From Neckera pumila (lineage: Eukaryota; Streptophyta; Bryopsida; Hypnales; Neckeraceae), in assembly GCA_963969595.1 (NCBI GenBank), contig OZ018415.1, positions 9,176,001 through 9,240,000 on the forward strand: a stretch of DNA of 64,000 nt. Direction: 5' to 3'. The notes beneath the pieces were generated by a model. That model was not told the DNA's origin. It saw only the letters and a list, made by a program, of their open reading frames with translations, and did not search any database. Shown piece after piece: positions 12,292 to 24,575 of this stretch (within the stretch, counting starts at the first letter, position 1; every line of letters starts with the position of its first letter). The position numbers were made by a program, and so were the translations under genes.

Positions 12292-14097
12292 TTTTGATGA
12301 TATTTTTTGTTGCCCAATTTGACATTGAAATTGCAAAAATACTTCTAACTTCTGCAATATATATTGGAACGACATAAAACAAGCTTTGCATGTAGATTAT
12401 GATGAGTAGCATCCATCCTAAAAAATTTATTCCAAAACATCAATTTTATGAAGTCAATAGTCTATTGAAGTTCTCAAAAAGCCCAAAGTGGACTTGTAGG
12501 TCCTTTAGAGATTAAGTATGACTTTCTTTCAATTATTCAATATGGAAATTATAATGTTGAGACATTGAAGGTGAAGAAAAAATATATATACACTCTAAAA
12601 GGGCTATCAAGTTTAGAGATGAGTGTCAGGTCACATAATGAATCCATATAAAGGAGCTAGCCTGAAAACTAGTTGCCTCATGAGTTTTCTTTTCTTATTA
12701 TTGTTTTTTTTAAATGATCAAAGATCAAATAATAGAAAATTTTCCAAGAAAATGAAAATAGTACTAGCAAAAATCTACTAGTGTAAGTGGGATCATTTTC
12801 CAACAAATATTCAAAGAAATTAAACCTGAAAGTATATATTCTACGGGAAATCACTATCGATTTTTGAAAAAGATAGGATCCTCTTAATTCGAAGCAAGGA
12901 ACATAGATGTGGACAAATAATTATACAGGGTTGATAAAATAGACATTGTCAAGAAAATCAACAATGAAGGGTGGTTGACTCTGCCACAATACTAATAGTG
13001 TGTATATCAAAAAATTAAGTGTAAATGTAAGACATTAACCAAAAGTGGCAAAAATTGTCACATTGTATAAATATGGAGGTTTACCTTAGTAGGTTCAACA
13101 AACTAAAAATTGTGCAACAGAAAGATAGAATTTATAGTCCATATAACCCCAATCTTTGAAGTCATATGTGTTAATTATATTCATATTCAATGAGATATTC
13201 ACAAGGTAGTTTTAGTAGGGATTTTGAAGCGTTCAATGTACCTCTAAAGGCCAAAGGGTGTTTTGATAGAGGAAAAATCCAAAATTGGCAATTTTTGATG
13301 CATTGTCCAAAATTAAAAAAATTAAAAAAATTTTGAATTCCAACCACACAAAAGTGTATTAAATAGTTTAGGCAATGTGTGGAAAAAAATTTAGCCCATT
13401 TGACTACTTGAATTGAAAGATTATAACATTTGAAGCAGGGCTTGTTTTTTTGGCATTGTAGAGCAACAGTGAACCCCTGCGTGCCCTCCCAGCAAAGATG
13501 GATATTTGGAGGGAGCTGCATACAATGGTGAAACATTCTAATAGGTTCTTTGAATCTGGCAATATATTGCCACAAAAAATTTGGTTTGAAGTAAAAAAAA
13601 AGCTTTTTTTCATTCTTATAAACTAGAGTCAACAGACTTTGAGCCCACTTGGAGTAAAAATTTTAAGTCTACATAAAAACAAGGACTTTACCATTCATAT
13701 GTATATGATATTAGGTTCACTCATGAAAAAATTCAGAAGCAAATATAGAGTCTAGCTTACTCTAAATCAACTTGTAATGCACAGAGGGTAATACATACTT
13801 ACAATCGCAATATACAAATTGTTTTTTGATGATTTCTTGTGCAAAAAGGAAATTTTCTAATATAAAATAAAATGGTAAAAAACTAGAGACAAACATTTGT
13901 AATATATGGGAAAATTTCAAGGACTTTGACTTCATGTATTGTAAGCTAATAGGGCTTGAGGTTAGAAGAACTTGATTTATTTTTAAACCACCCCAACATA
14001 GCTAACAAAATTTTACTCCTCTTTGAATGTGATTTGAGAACTAATTTTTCGCTTACCATTATACGCCATATTTTATTAGTTACATAAATATTACAAT
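12292..14097. other. AT-rich intergenic DNA, no gene
   Basis: Long A/T runs and frequent stops in all frames. The open frames near 13.2-13.6 kb on the minus strand are low-complexity (Phe/Lys/Asn-rich) with no family resemblance. Nothing further could be supported. Confidence 0.5.
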
Positions 14098-14340
14098 AGA
14101 TTTGAGGCCAAAAGAAGACTATTAGTTCCCAGCTTATTCCCAGCCTGGAAACTCTGCCACATGCACAGTCTGATGTGGTCGAGAGAATGCCACATTAGAA
14201 TTTTTGAAATATATATATATAATATATATATGTAATTTTTATTTTATTTAAAAAAAAATCTAACAACGGTAATGCTGTTCAAAACAGGGGAACAAGCAAG
14301 GGAAATAGGCCTAAAATGGCCCTCCCTTGCCCTCAAATCT
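14098..14340. mobile_element. family-2 MITE-like element, copy 2 (inverted)
   Basis: This is the reverse-complement counterpart of 12021-12291. Its ends are 'agatttgaggcca' (left) and 'tgccctcaaatct' (right), a better preserved terminal inverted repeat than in copy 1. It contains 'gatgtggtcgagagaatgccaca', the complement of the central block of copy 1. A TA dinucleotide run lies near 14210-14230. Non-coding. Confidence 0.65.
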
Positions 14341-16575
14341 CCTTTAAAGTACCATATTTCAATAGTTGATGAGAGTTTTTGCAAAAGATGCCCAAATTGC
14401 CCAGGCTACCCCAAAAGTTTAGGGTGGAAAAAATTATATTCCCACTAAAGGGGTAGATGTTCACATCTTCTGCCAAAATTTTATAAACATCTGACCAAAA
14501 TTGATTTTATAAGAACATATTGGATTTTCAATTGTTTGTTCAATGGACAATTGGCCTTTAGGGGTTAAAAATTGCCACTTGGTCAATGGCACTTGAATTC
14601 AATTCAGCATTGTTGATTTCATGGTGTATATCCCTATATACATTTGTAACAAAAAAAAGGGAAAGTTTGTGAAGAAGGGTGGGGGAGGACAAATTAGGCA
14701 CTTAAATTTTATATGGAAGATAGCCTCATTTCAAAAACCACACTAATGAATTTACAAAACTATAGGGTATTGGAAATATGCCCTTCATAGCTTTTTATGT
14801 AAGAATACAATCATCTTAAATGCAATAATTAAAGTAAATAATCCCACATCAAATATCCTCTTAACTCACGTGTATACCTTAAATTATGAGGAGTGATCTC
14901 CCCGGGAATATATTTCACCAAAAAATGTTGACTCAAAATATGCAATTTTTTGTTTTTAACTCCTTGGAAATGACAATTGAAATCATGTTGCATCTTAACA
15001 TAAGATCTAGTGGTAGACTACTTCATTATGTTCTAATAAAAAAAATAGCCGACGTTTTGACTCCATAGGTTGGGAGATTATGTTTTCTGAAATTTTTACT
15101 GCACATTGATTTTCTAAAATAGTCTAGTGCAAAATCCTATGGATAATGATGGAAAAAAAAATCAAAAATTCAGCAATTTTCAATGTCTTTTGATGAAAAA
15201 AAGGCCTCAAGAATTTAGCGGTTGATTGAAAAAAAAGTTTGCTTTCTTACCCAAATGAAAATAAATTCATTCAAACTGATGTAACAACAAACCATAGCCA
15301 AATTTGGCCTAGCAGATTGGTAAAAAAAGTACCATAAAGTTGAATTATTCGTGACTAAACACTTTCAATATTACATAACATAGGGACCTATTACCATTGC
15401 CATCCCCTACCTCCATACCACACCTATCTCTTCACCTTGCATATTGGTCCATGTATACATGCCTTCAAGTTTTGGAAATGGTAATTGTCATCCCAACTAC
15501 CAAGGGAAAGAGATTGTTTTTATTAAGCCAATATGAGTGCCAATGGCGCTGCATGTGGTGTGACGGTGCTCACAAGCCACACAATAATTCCTTTGTTTAA
15601 AATGTTTACGGATGGTTCGCACATCAAGGTGGTTTGTATTGAGACAGGGATGTGCCTCTTAATACGGCCAAGTTCATCACCATGTGGAATGTGCTCTCCT
15701 TTATGATGTCTAGCTTTAGAAGTACAATTTAGCTACCACTTTGCCATTTCCTGTAATTACTATTGAAGCTCCGGTCCAATGTGTTTGCACATTCTTAGAG
15801 CACATTGTGGTCTAAATTGTTATCATTTTAGTATAATTTCAGTAGCAAGAAAGATTAAGATGCCTTCAACAATTAAAAGAATAGAACTAACCGACGTATT
15901 TTTGCAATTTTTGGGGTCCTTATCACTGTCATAAATTCTTTACCAAAATTTTAGTAACAAAAAAGCTAAGTATGCAATATAGACTGCATTTGGATGTTGA
16001 AATAATAGAAAAAAGGATAACGGAAAAAAAGCTAATGGCAACACTTTCAACATTGAGCAATTGTTATTATTAAAATGATTTGAGTTTTATAACTTCTTGT
16101 TAGCAAATGAGAGAGGATTCCAATGCACCAAAGAATGCTTCACTTGGATATTGTATGAAAAAGTTGTAGGGATTCAATATGTTATTATAAATTGGTAGGA
16201 GTTCTAAGGTCTAATTTTAAATTCTTGAAATTAAAGGTAGGAGGTTCAAAAACTGCCCTTTCATGTGTTTCTTTGGATGGGAATATTTTTACCTTATTTT
16301 TCAAACAAAGAGATATAGATGGCGAAATGTATCACAAGGGGTTTTGTATTTTTCAAAGCATTATTGAATTACTTATGAATTTTCAAACGAGTTGTGCCAT
16401 AGATACCTTTTTATAACCCTAGGTCTTCTATAAACTGTTCAATTGCAAATTTTAAAGAAAAATGGGAAAGGCAAAGAGAATGATTGGCTCTTGCAATAAA
16501 TAGTATTTTTTCTTCAATCCATTCAATGACTATAGAGGTCAATTTATAGACCACCTGATGTCTATTTCAAAAATA
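14341..16575. other. AT-rich intergenic DNA, possible retroelement crumbs
   Basis: No gene recognised. Near 15600 a plus-strand frame reads MFTDGSH, which resembles the start of an RNase H domain, but nothing around it supports a longer alignment. The segment ending near 14563-14574 with 'tttaggggttaa' resembles the right end of family-1 repeats and may be a fragment. Confidence 0.35.
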
Positions 16576-17262
16576 ATTAGTGTGCCTTGTACTGTTGCCG
16601 TAGTCAAAATAAAAGTAAAAATCATTTTCTAATTTTTTAATTCATAAAAACTTTTAAATTCAATAACTTTCACACCAAAGGTTCAAATTCCATGACACAA
16701 ACACTATACAAAATCCATGTTTTAGGTGATGTTAGCATAACCTAAGCAAAGGCACTTTTGTAGATGCAAAATAAAACAACTTGTGTTTTTATGTCAATAA
16801 TAACGTCCAATGTAAGATGAATTCAAAGAAGCACCACCATTTTGGACATTTTTTCGTAGAAAAGTGAACTTGTGAAGTGCAACTGCCCTGTTTTTTGCAA
16901 GGCCAAAAAAATGATTTCAGTTAGTTTGAATGTTTATATCTTGCAATCCACGCAGTGGAAATCTCTAAAATTTTTACCACATGTTTTCAAATCAACATAC
17001 TGCAAGATACTATGGTTATATGTGTCAAAAAGTGTCTTTTTAAAAAAATTTGATATTTGTTCTAAAATTGGCAATTTTTGAGTGTTTTTGGTGAAAACAT
17101 AGTCATGGAACTTTAGGAGTTAAGGTATAAGACTAGTGTGTCCTGTGTTGTTGCCATAGTAAAAATAAAAGTAAAAATAAATTTTTAATTTTTTAATTCA
17201 TAAAAACTTTGATATTCAATAACTTTCATATTGTGAGTCGAAATGCCACAAAACAATGCCCG
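16576..17262 (-). repeat. family-1 repeat copy E between two direct repeats
   Basis: The stretch at about 16800-17123 is a truncated, inverted family-1 copy. It shares the block around 'ccacatgttttcaaat' and the terminus 'ctttaggagttaag' with copy D. It is flanked by two similar segments in direct orientation (about 16576-16712 and 17134-17262), both containing 'aaaataaaagtaaaaat' and 'aattcataaaaactt'. These may be duplicated family-internal sequence or an older repeat into which copy E was placed. Confidence 0.5.
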
Positions 17263-18855
17263 TGCATGCTTCCTCACTGAGGGCTTTCCAGTATTACTAA
17301 GAATGCCATTAAGGGATCTATGGTCCAAGAGATCTTACTTTAATAAACAAAACAAAACAAATAGCCTGATTTAATCCCTAAAAAAATGACCTAAGAAAGG
17401 TATACTTTCAAAATGGGTCAAAACTGCCAAGTTTGAAGTTTTATTTGGGTCAATGGAAATATAGGGCATTGCACTTTGCAGGATCGTTTCTTTGTGAGAA
17501 TATTTTGAAATGATGCCCTTTTTGTGGTTAGTGAAAGATACAAAATTTTGAAAATGTACATGTAAAATTTTACAACATTCAAAACATTTTTCAATTCATG
17601 GTAGAACTTGCAATGCACTGTGGCCACTAAAATGAGGATAGTATAACTTTGTCAAAAAAAATGGTATACTTGTCTTCTCCTTGAAATCCTTGGATCTGTC
17701 CTTTTCAAGATGGATATGACCTTTTTTGAGGTGGGCAAGAATCACATTAGTTGGTTGACTTTTTAGTCCATGCCCAAATCCAAACCAAAAAAATGAGCTA
17801 TAAACCCCACTACACCATTTAACTTTGAAAAATCCCACATGGTGAATTTTAACTTGGAATTTGACGAAACTACAACAATTGGGTTATAATTCAAATTAGT
17901 TCTTAGAAAATTTGAAAATAGGAAGCTCAAGAAAAAGGGGCAGCGACCATAATGGTTACTTTAGGTCATCAGGGGTGAAATTATCATATAAGGTGGGTAC
18001 CCCTAAAGCCGCCACTAATTGCTACTATGCCTAATTTCTATTATTAGATTGTTCAAACTTCTATATTTTCTTATTGGCAAGTGAAAGAAGGTTTTAATAC
18101 ACCAAAGAAGGCAACATTTGGATACTATATGCAAAAGTTATGAAGGAACAAAGTTTAATTCTAAAAGTGTTTCTTCCACATAGGTACATAATTGATTCTA
18201 CAAATCTTTACAAAGTATAGATGGCGGTTTAAGGTTAGTGGCACATTTGGAGGTGCTTACTTTACTCTAGAGTAGATTATAGGGGTAGTTTTTAATGCCC
18301 AAGCGGATTTCCAACCTCTTACCTTAAAGTAGAAACACCCATTTTTGTCCTTGTCCCCGTTCTTGAACCTTAGATTGTCACCAAATTTGTCCATAAACAT
18401 CCACTAAAGTGTCCTGTAAGTGTTTAATTCTAATTCGCTAACGCAAATAAAAGCACATATTTAATTCTCATTCCGGGACAGCTAATTTTTGTTGATTTCA
18501 ATTTTGGATCCACCTATATGACAGTTGTAGTGGTCTAGAGGGCCGTCTCTTTGAAAATCATAGAAATTACATACCACATCCAAAAAATATATATATATTT
18601 TCTTAATATTCCAATTGATCCCAATTGACGGTTTTGGGTGCTTCCACCTTATGTCCTGACCCTGAAAGACTTCAGGATGCTGCATTCAGGTAAGTGTCTC
18701 AATTAGGTTACTCCACCTAGGTCTCTTAGCATATTTGTGGTCTAAAGTTGCTGTCATTGATTGCGTACCGACACCAGTTAGTACTCCGTAACAAGGAAGC
18801 TTAGCGCGCAATCTGAAGAGCAATTCGAGATAGAAAGAATAGAAAATTTAGGTCT
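17263..18855. other. intergenic, no gene recognised
   Basis: AT-rich with a short TA-rich microsatellite near 18585-18600. The open frames at 17.4-17.8 kb on the minus strand lack family resemblance. Sequence becomes more GC-balanced approaching the GH3 relic. Confidence 0.45.
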
Positions 18856-20300
18856 TCAGAAGTGTGATGCGGTAGCGGCTTGGCAAGGAGGCGATACTGT
18901 ATCAGGAGAGCTCGTGAAATCCGAAAGCTGTTCCATGGCTGTTCCTTCCAGAAGCTCAGCGGCTTTGTTCACCACGCCTTGAAGCTCTCTTCCTCGTCGG
19001 TTTTTGTCGGTGTGCACACTGCGAATTACATTCTTGCGTCGCACGAACTCAGACACTGGAGCGGTTTTGCGGATGCTCTTCGCTCGGATCACGTCGCCTA
19101 AGCGGTACCTGTACAAACTTGGAGCACCATTTTCAAACTCAGGTGAGGTGCGTTCTTATTGACTTCTTGGGGAACAAAAAGTGCATTCAGAGCTTAAAGA
19201 TTGTTAGGAGTGATTGTTTACCAGTGACATTTGTTATTACAAGCTCGTAATCTTTGCCGATTTCGAGCTCACAGGCTTCCAGGACCTTCATACTCTCCCC
19301 ATCGTGTACTTCCAGTTCAGTCGAATGAACTCGTAGTAGGCCGTCTCAGTCCACAAGATGTAGGTAATGTCCTCCGGTGCGCATTTCATTTTAGGGTTGA
19401 GACCGACGACGGAGCACTCGCAAGCCGCATGCACAGGGGAGATGATTGAGAGATGACCTGAAAAGTGTTGCAAAGCAGGTGCATACTGAAGCATGCTCCT
19501 AGACAAGACACAAGCAACAAATCGGGCATTAGGAAAAGTCGTGGGAGAATGCCCTCCCAATCCTCCTTGGAGCATTCTTCTCGATTGTGCTTGCAAGGTC
19601 TGGGTTAGGTTGTAGAGTCTTTTCCACACATGCTCTCATTTTGGTCTCTGATCTTTTCGTTTGGAGTGCCCGTTCTGATGTCCTCCACAATCTCTGGCCA
19701 TTGCTTTTGCAGTGTACGAACAACAGCATTGACGGACTGTCAAGCTCAACAAGGATGTCATCGATAGGCAGAATTCTGACAAGTAAACTCTCAACGTGAC
19801 TCCTTTTGATCACACTCTGTAGTATCACATTCTGGTGTCTGTAGAGAAAATTTGATGATGTGATTGGAAATTCTCTGTATTTCATCCATGTTCTCAACTC
19901 GTTGTGAAGGGAAGTAAAGAAGGTGCGACATAAAAAGAGAATGAATGTACAACGCATACTCTGGCGCAGGATGATATTGCAAGAATAGATTGAACCTTGA
20001 TCCCAGATTTTGATACAGCTTAATTGTTAGCAGGAAATGATTGGATCGTACCTGCAAATGTGCCATAAGCTTTGACGATCGCGGAAGCTTGAGCTAGCGC
20101 GCAAAGGACGTGACAGTACATGCCTTGAGAAGTGTCGTTGCATCAAAGGACCTCGTCCGGATCACAATACTCCTCATTAGGACTCTCGGCCCGATTTCGA
20201 AACGTGGACCCCTGAAGTAGTTTGTTCTCATCGCTTCTGCTTTGATTCCTGAAGGTGTGTCCATCTGCTTCCCGGCAATGGCAAGGCTATAAGTCCCTTG
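18856..20300 (-). pseudogene. GH3 acyl-acid-amido synthetase pseudogene
   Basis: GH3 enzymes join amino acids to auxin, jasmonate and related acids in the cytosol. Family landmarks appear in order on the minus strand but in changing frames: GTYSLAIAGKQMDTPSG; then SPNEEYCDPDEVL followed by a stop (20145-20143); QGMYCHVLCALAQ; WPEIVEDIRTG; KPNP-like QPNPDLAS; PNARFVACVLSRSM; CECSVVGLNPK; YYEFIRLN; EIGKDYELVITN before a GT donor; and finally YRYRLGDV with RRKNVIRSVHTDK. At least four frameshifts and one in-frame stop separate them. Roughly the first 150-200 residues and the last hundred or so of a usual GH3 are missing. Two original intron positions are still recognisable. The upstream end stops about 100 bases short of the right arm of the hydrolase duplication. 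Not functional. Confidence 0.9.
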
Positions 20301-20411
20301 TCTTCCTTATAATCTGGAAAATATCTGTTACACTCAGCACGAATTAGAACTAACGCATTATTCTCAATTCAAACCAAACCATTGATTTCCTCGCAACACA
20401 GTACACGATAC

Positions 20412-20651
20412 CTACTGCCAGGTATGTGTTTCTAGAAGCTCATCAAACAGAAGTTCAAATTTATACCTGCGGTATAACGCCCCCGCATAGGCGTGTATAA
20501 ACATAAAATTCTCGAACGATCTTGCTGTCGTTGAATCCAATACTTCCGAAGAAGAATCCCCGAGGGGGTGATCACATTGACTTTGAGTTGTTTTAAGTAC
20601 AATAAGGTCCGCCTCCCATATGATTTCATCATAATGCAATACCAAGTTCAA
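20412..20651 (-). other. duplicated open frame at inner edge of right arm
   Basis: Partner of the open frame at 7263-7514, with 79 codons and the same C-terminal residues. It is shorter by whole codons near the N-terminus (the ASRK stretch is missing) and carries several substitutions. Retention of the frame in both arms is notable but does not prove that it is translated; a second frame is also open in both. Confidence 0.3.
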
Positions 20652-21105
20652 AGAAAGTTGTAGAAGCTGAGTTCACGAATCTGGAATGCAGTCTCGGTAT
20701 TCGAAATCAGTCAAAGGCTTCGTGCAGATTTTATGATGCCGCCTTTGTTCGGTGATTGCCAGTGTGCGGCGTGTTTGTGAAGTTCAGTATTTTGATTGAT
20801 TAAAGCCTTGTTAACTCTTTCAAGCCTGGACCCTTTTTTTGGATTTTTGCACATTTTTGCTTGTATCTTCGTACAAATACATTATTTGCATCCATTTCAT
20901 CCAATTGTTCATAAAGAAATTTCATCTCTTCAAAACTCAAGAATAGCTTTGTATGAATGAGAAGGTATTTGGACAAAACATTGGCCTGAAGCACTCTGTT
21001 CGCTATCAGAATATGGATGTCTGAGCATAGGGTTTAACTGGATGATATTTTGTTGTACAGCAATCTTGGTAATCCAGGGTGGGTTCGGACTACGCACTAG
21101 CGAGG

Positions 21106-24100
21106 ATGGGAGGCTGGTGGACGTTGGTGAACGGTCTGCTCTATGGAGTCGGAGGTCTGACTTGTGCCGGTGTGGCGATGCTAGTGGCCTTTCAAGAGAA
21201 GCTGGTCTACGTTCCGGTCCTTCCTGGAATGAAGCGTGGATACCCGATTCTTCCCTCACGGCTTCAGCTTCGGTACGAGAACGTGTGGCTGAATGCTAAG
21301 GACGGAGTACGACTGCATAGTTGGTACATTGAGGCACATACCAACAATCCAGGTGTCATAAATGACTCCTGAACATTTCCTTTACCGCACAAGCAATTGT
21401 CTGGATTTATCTCGTGACTATTATTTTAGTTCAGTTGGAGCTCCTAAGTAAAGATAGGAGAGTTTTACCTCTGGTCTTTTTACTGTAGAATGGGGACCGA
21501 GCTTATTGTTCAAGACTTTCGCCCTGATAGTTTTGACTCTGATTCTTTTCATTTCTAGAGCTTCATTCTGGTGAATTAGCGCAGGTGTGGCGTGGGTGTT
21601 TCCTCTTCTCACCTTTTGAAGTACTGCGGCTGAACTGCGTCGTTTCTAATTGCAATGGTTTTGATCTTGCAGGGCCAACAATTTTATTTTTTCAAGAAAA
21701 TGCTGGCAGTATCCTATGATGATTTCATCGAAAGGTTGCTTGGTTTTTTATTATGTGTGTTTATTTTGCTCTTTGCGTTTGCCGCCTTCGTGATATTCGG
21801 CCTCTTTATGTTCTTGGCAGCTGTGGCGTGTCGGTGGTGCAGTCTTGTCGAATTTAAACAGTAGGTCCTACAACAGTAAGTCCGGAGATCCTATGACCTA
21901 TGTATCATAAGCTCTTGTTGTTCTTACATTCCTTGTTAAAACAGACATAGCACACCGTCTGCAGTTTGTGGAACCCATGGTGCGGCGATTGAAGTGCAAC
22001 GTGTTCATGCTCTCGTATCGTGGGTATGTTCTTCTATCCTTTGTGATATTTTTCTAACGTATACTGCTGAGAGTACTTGACGTGGAAGATTTATAAAAGA
22101 GACACCTTTTAGCTGTTCGAACTAATGATAGGTGTTCGTACCTGTGATAAAAATAACAGCTTGCCTTTGCACGCTGCAAGTTTGGGAAGCCATCTATGCA
22201 GTACTATTTGCAGCATTTTAGGTTGCATAGTCATCTTTAGAATTTGGTGGAGAGGGTTTCTTTTTGTCCAATTCTGAAAAACTAATTTTTGGTTGCATAG
22301 ATATGGAGACAGCGCGGGCGTCCCTTCTCAGCATGGCCTTCAACTGGATGCTCAGGTGTGCATTTTATTCTTCACATCAATTCCAGTGTGCGGATTGTAA
22401 GGAGCGTAAATTGTAGACCATCAGTGTATTTCTATTGTGTCGTAAACTGTACTTTGATTTCTTTCGTTTTCTTTATCTGCGATCAGGAAATCCATTTTGT
22501 TGGGAGTTTTGGCAGCTCTAGATGGCAGAATCTGTGAAGGTGCTTGTTAGACGCCTTTTTTTCATTGATTAGTGCACGGGGCGTTTTTTTATTGGTCTTG
22601 GTTCTGTGCGGTGGATGCAAGTGATAACTGGTTATCTTCTCTGTTATGGCAAGGAGTCTAGTTGATGCATTTCCGGAGTTTGTAGATGTGTAAGTGGGAT
22701 CATGCTGGTAGGAACCCCAGATTTTACTGCCTTCCAAGAAATATTGAACATTTCCTTCTCCATTGACAACCAGCGTTGTTTGATGCTTGTCAGGCAGCAC
22801 TGGACTACTTGTACAAAAGGTCCAGTGTTGATTCGAGAAGGATCGTGGTGTTTGGAAGATCACTTGGTGGAGCTGTTGGGGCTGCTCTTGTGCGCGACAA
22901 CCCTGGAAAGGTTGACCATTTGCAATCTATCATCTGGCAACAGAACATTCCTCTGATTTTTCCTTCTGTTGTTGCTGTGATTCTGACTGAGCATGTGTGT
23001 TCATGAGTTGAGGTGGACGTCTTTCACCAGTTCGGGCTCTTGAAACCCTCCCTATTAATAACCCTGCAATAGTTACTGTGTGCTGTTCGAATGTTCTATG
23101 TGCATAATGGAGTACCTACATGGTCGGTTTTGAATGAGCAATGGGTGTGTAGTATGCAAACTCGCGCTTTTTGTTAAAGGTTCATTGCACGAACAATTTG
23201 GTTGTCCAACCAGATCTCATATCTTTGAAATGAAGAATGTGTGAAATATTTACCGAAACATATTTTAAGGGGACTAGCCCCCTCATGATTGCACTGCGAC
23301 GGTAACTGGTCGCTTCGTCGACCCTCTACCTGACGACCGTAGTGGCTGACAGTTTTAGTTTCATTGTTGCTGGCTGGCACATTCCTAAGCAATTATGCTT
23401 CCGGAAAACCTGGTTTATATTTGAAACCCCCTCCTCTTTTGGTTGCAGGTAGCTGGTTTGATCCTGGAGAACACGTTCACTTCCGTTCTTGATATGGCAG
23501 GGGTGATGCTTCCAGTTTTGAGATACATTGTTGGTGGGAGGGGTGGGTTGTTGAATTGGTTCGTGAAGTCCCCTTGGAAAACCATTGAACTCATCAAACA
23601 TGTAAGTTATTCTGTCCTATCCTTCGCTTTGGACGTTGGGCTGTATTCATATTTGGTTCTCAGTTATTTACTGTCCATTTTGGGTACAAAAAGGACGTGT
23701 GTGGTTAAGAGTAGGCTGGTCATTTTTCCCCCCCGAGATGTAAGGTAAGTATACCCTAAACCAACAAACTAAGAGAACTGATTCTACGTACGAGAATCCT
23801 ACGTTTAGAGACATCAAATGTCCATCAACACTACACAATGTCGTTTCTTGGTGCACTGTTGTTTTGGGGTGTACTTGACACTATTTTCGTCATTTGGATC
23901 CGTTCATGAATGGACTTTCTTTTTTATTCTGTGATTGCTTTACTTATCCTGTTGTCCTCTTGTTGACTTCCAGGTCGATGCACCCATTTTATTTTTGTCT
24001 GGTCAATTGGACGAGATGGTACCTCCAGCTCACATGCAACAACTATACGAGGCAGCTCAGGCGACTTCTAGGGCCCAGCACACTTTTGTTGAATTTCCAG

Positions 24101-24207
24101 ATGGCATGCATATGGATACATGGATGCAGGGTGGTGAGCGCTATTGGCGCAGTATCACGATTTTTCTGCAAAACCATGCAGCAGCTGGTAGCGGCCACAA
24201 TGATTAG
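21106..24207 (+). CDS. WAV2/BEM46-like alpha/beta hydrolase, right copy
   Basis: Second intact copy of the predicted membrane-anchored hydrolase. Exons: 21106-21352, 21673-21708, 21945-22023, 22301-22355, 22794-22910, 23449-23601 and 23974-24207. All have GT-AG borders and compatible phases, giving 306 codons plus stop. The 36-base second exon encodes PTILFFQENAG, which together with the next exon forms the oxyanion-side strand of the fold. Ser162 lies in GRSLGG; Asp242 and His275 complete the likely triad. The membrane segment is at about residues 8-28. The ATG at 21106 fits family similarity; an upstream in-frame GTG at 21079 is unlikely to be used. It carries Gly14, Thr19, Val128, Glu255 and Ile292 where the left copy has Ala, Ile, Ile, Ala and Val. 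Transcription converges on its own 3' flank with a possible AATAAA signal at 24528. Confidence 0.94.
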
Positions 24208-24527
24208 AGGTATCCGATTTGGTCGTCTCTCTTTGTTCTGTACAGTAGTTGGTGAAATTGTTGACGAGTCGATGAGGTTATGTCACTGTATTGAGTTTTG
24301 TCAATGTAAAAAGGATTAGCTAAGGGCATTTGGAATTTTTAAGTGTGGTAGTTCAATCATCCAATCCATTGCGTGGGCTGTTGGGCTGTTGGGTTAGGAA
24401 CCTATGTACTGGCATCTTGCCTTTTGATCCTTTGCTGTGACGATTAGGTAGACTTCCGCCTTGTCAGTGTTGCCTATTTAAGTAGGGTTGATGCATATAG
24501 GATGGCGGAGCTTGTGATGTCAATTGG

Positions 24528-24533
24528 AATAAA
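24528..24533 (+). terminator. possible polyadenylation signal of right hydrolase copy
   Basis: AATAAA lies about 320 bases past the stop codon of the right hydrolase gene. The equivalent site in the left arm reads AATTAAA on the transcribed strand. Plant polyadenylation signals are loose, so this is only suggestive. Confidence 0.35.
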
Positions 24534-24575
24534 ATGTTTCATGGACCTTCTCTAAGCTGGACTTCATTTCTACAT

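Larger units (their letters stand above)
20403..24575. repeat. right arm of ~4 kb inverted duplication
   Basis: Reverse-complement partner of 3520-7525. The inner edge (20403) is sharp: 'cctactgccaggtatgtgtt' is shared, then similarity stops. The outer edge fades near 24575. Exons are nearly identical between arms while introns carry more substitutions and small indels, so the duplication is not brand-new and coding sequence has been constrained. Confidence 0.92.

Noticed and set aside
13171..13632. 153-codon minus-strand open frame
   Set aside because: Phe/Lys/Asn-rich low complexity in AT-rich DNA with no recognisable domain.
15600..15620. MFTDGSH, like the start of an RNase H domain
   Set aside because: No further RNase H residues in any frame nearby, too short to support a retroelement call.
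21079..21105. GTG at 21079 as an upstream start of the right hydrolase
   Set aside because: The family begins at the MGGWW-equivalent position and the left copy supports the ATG start.
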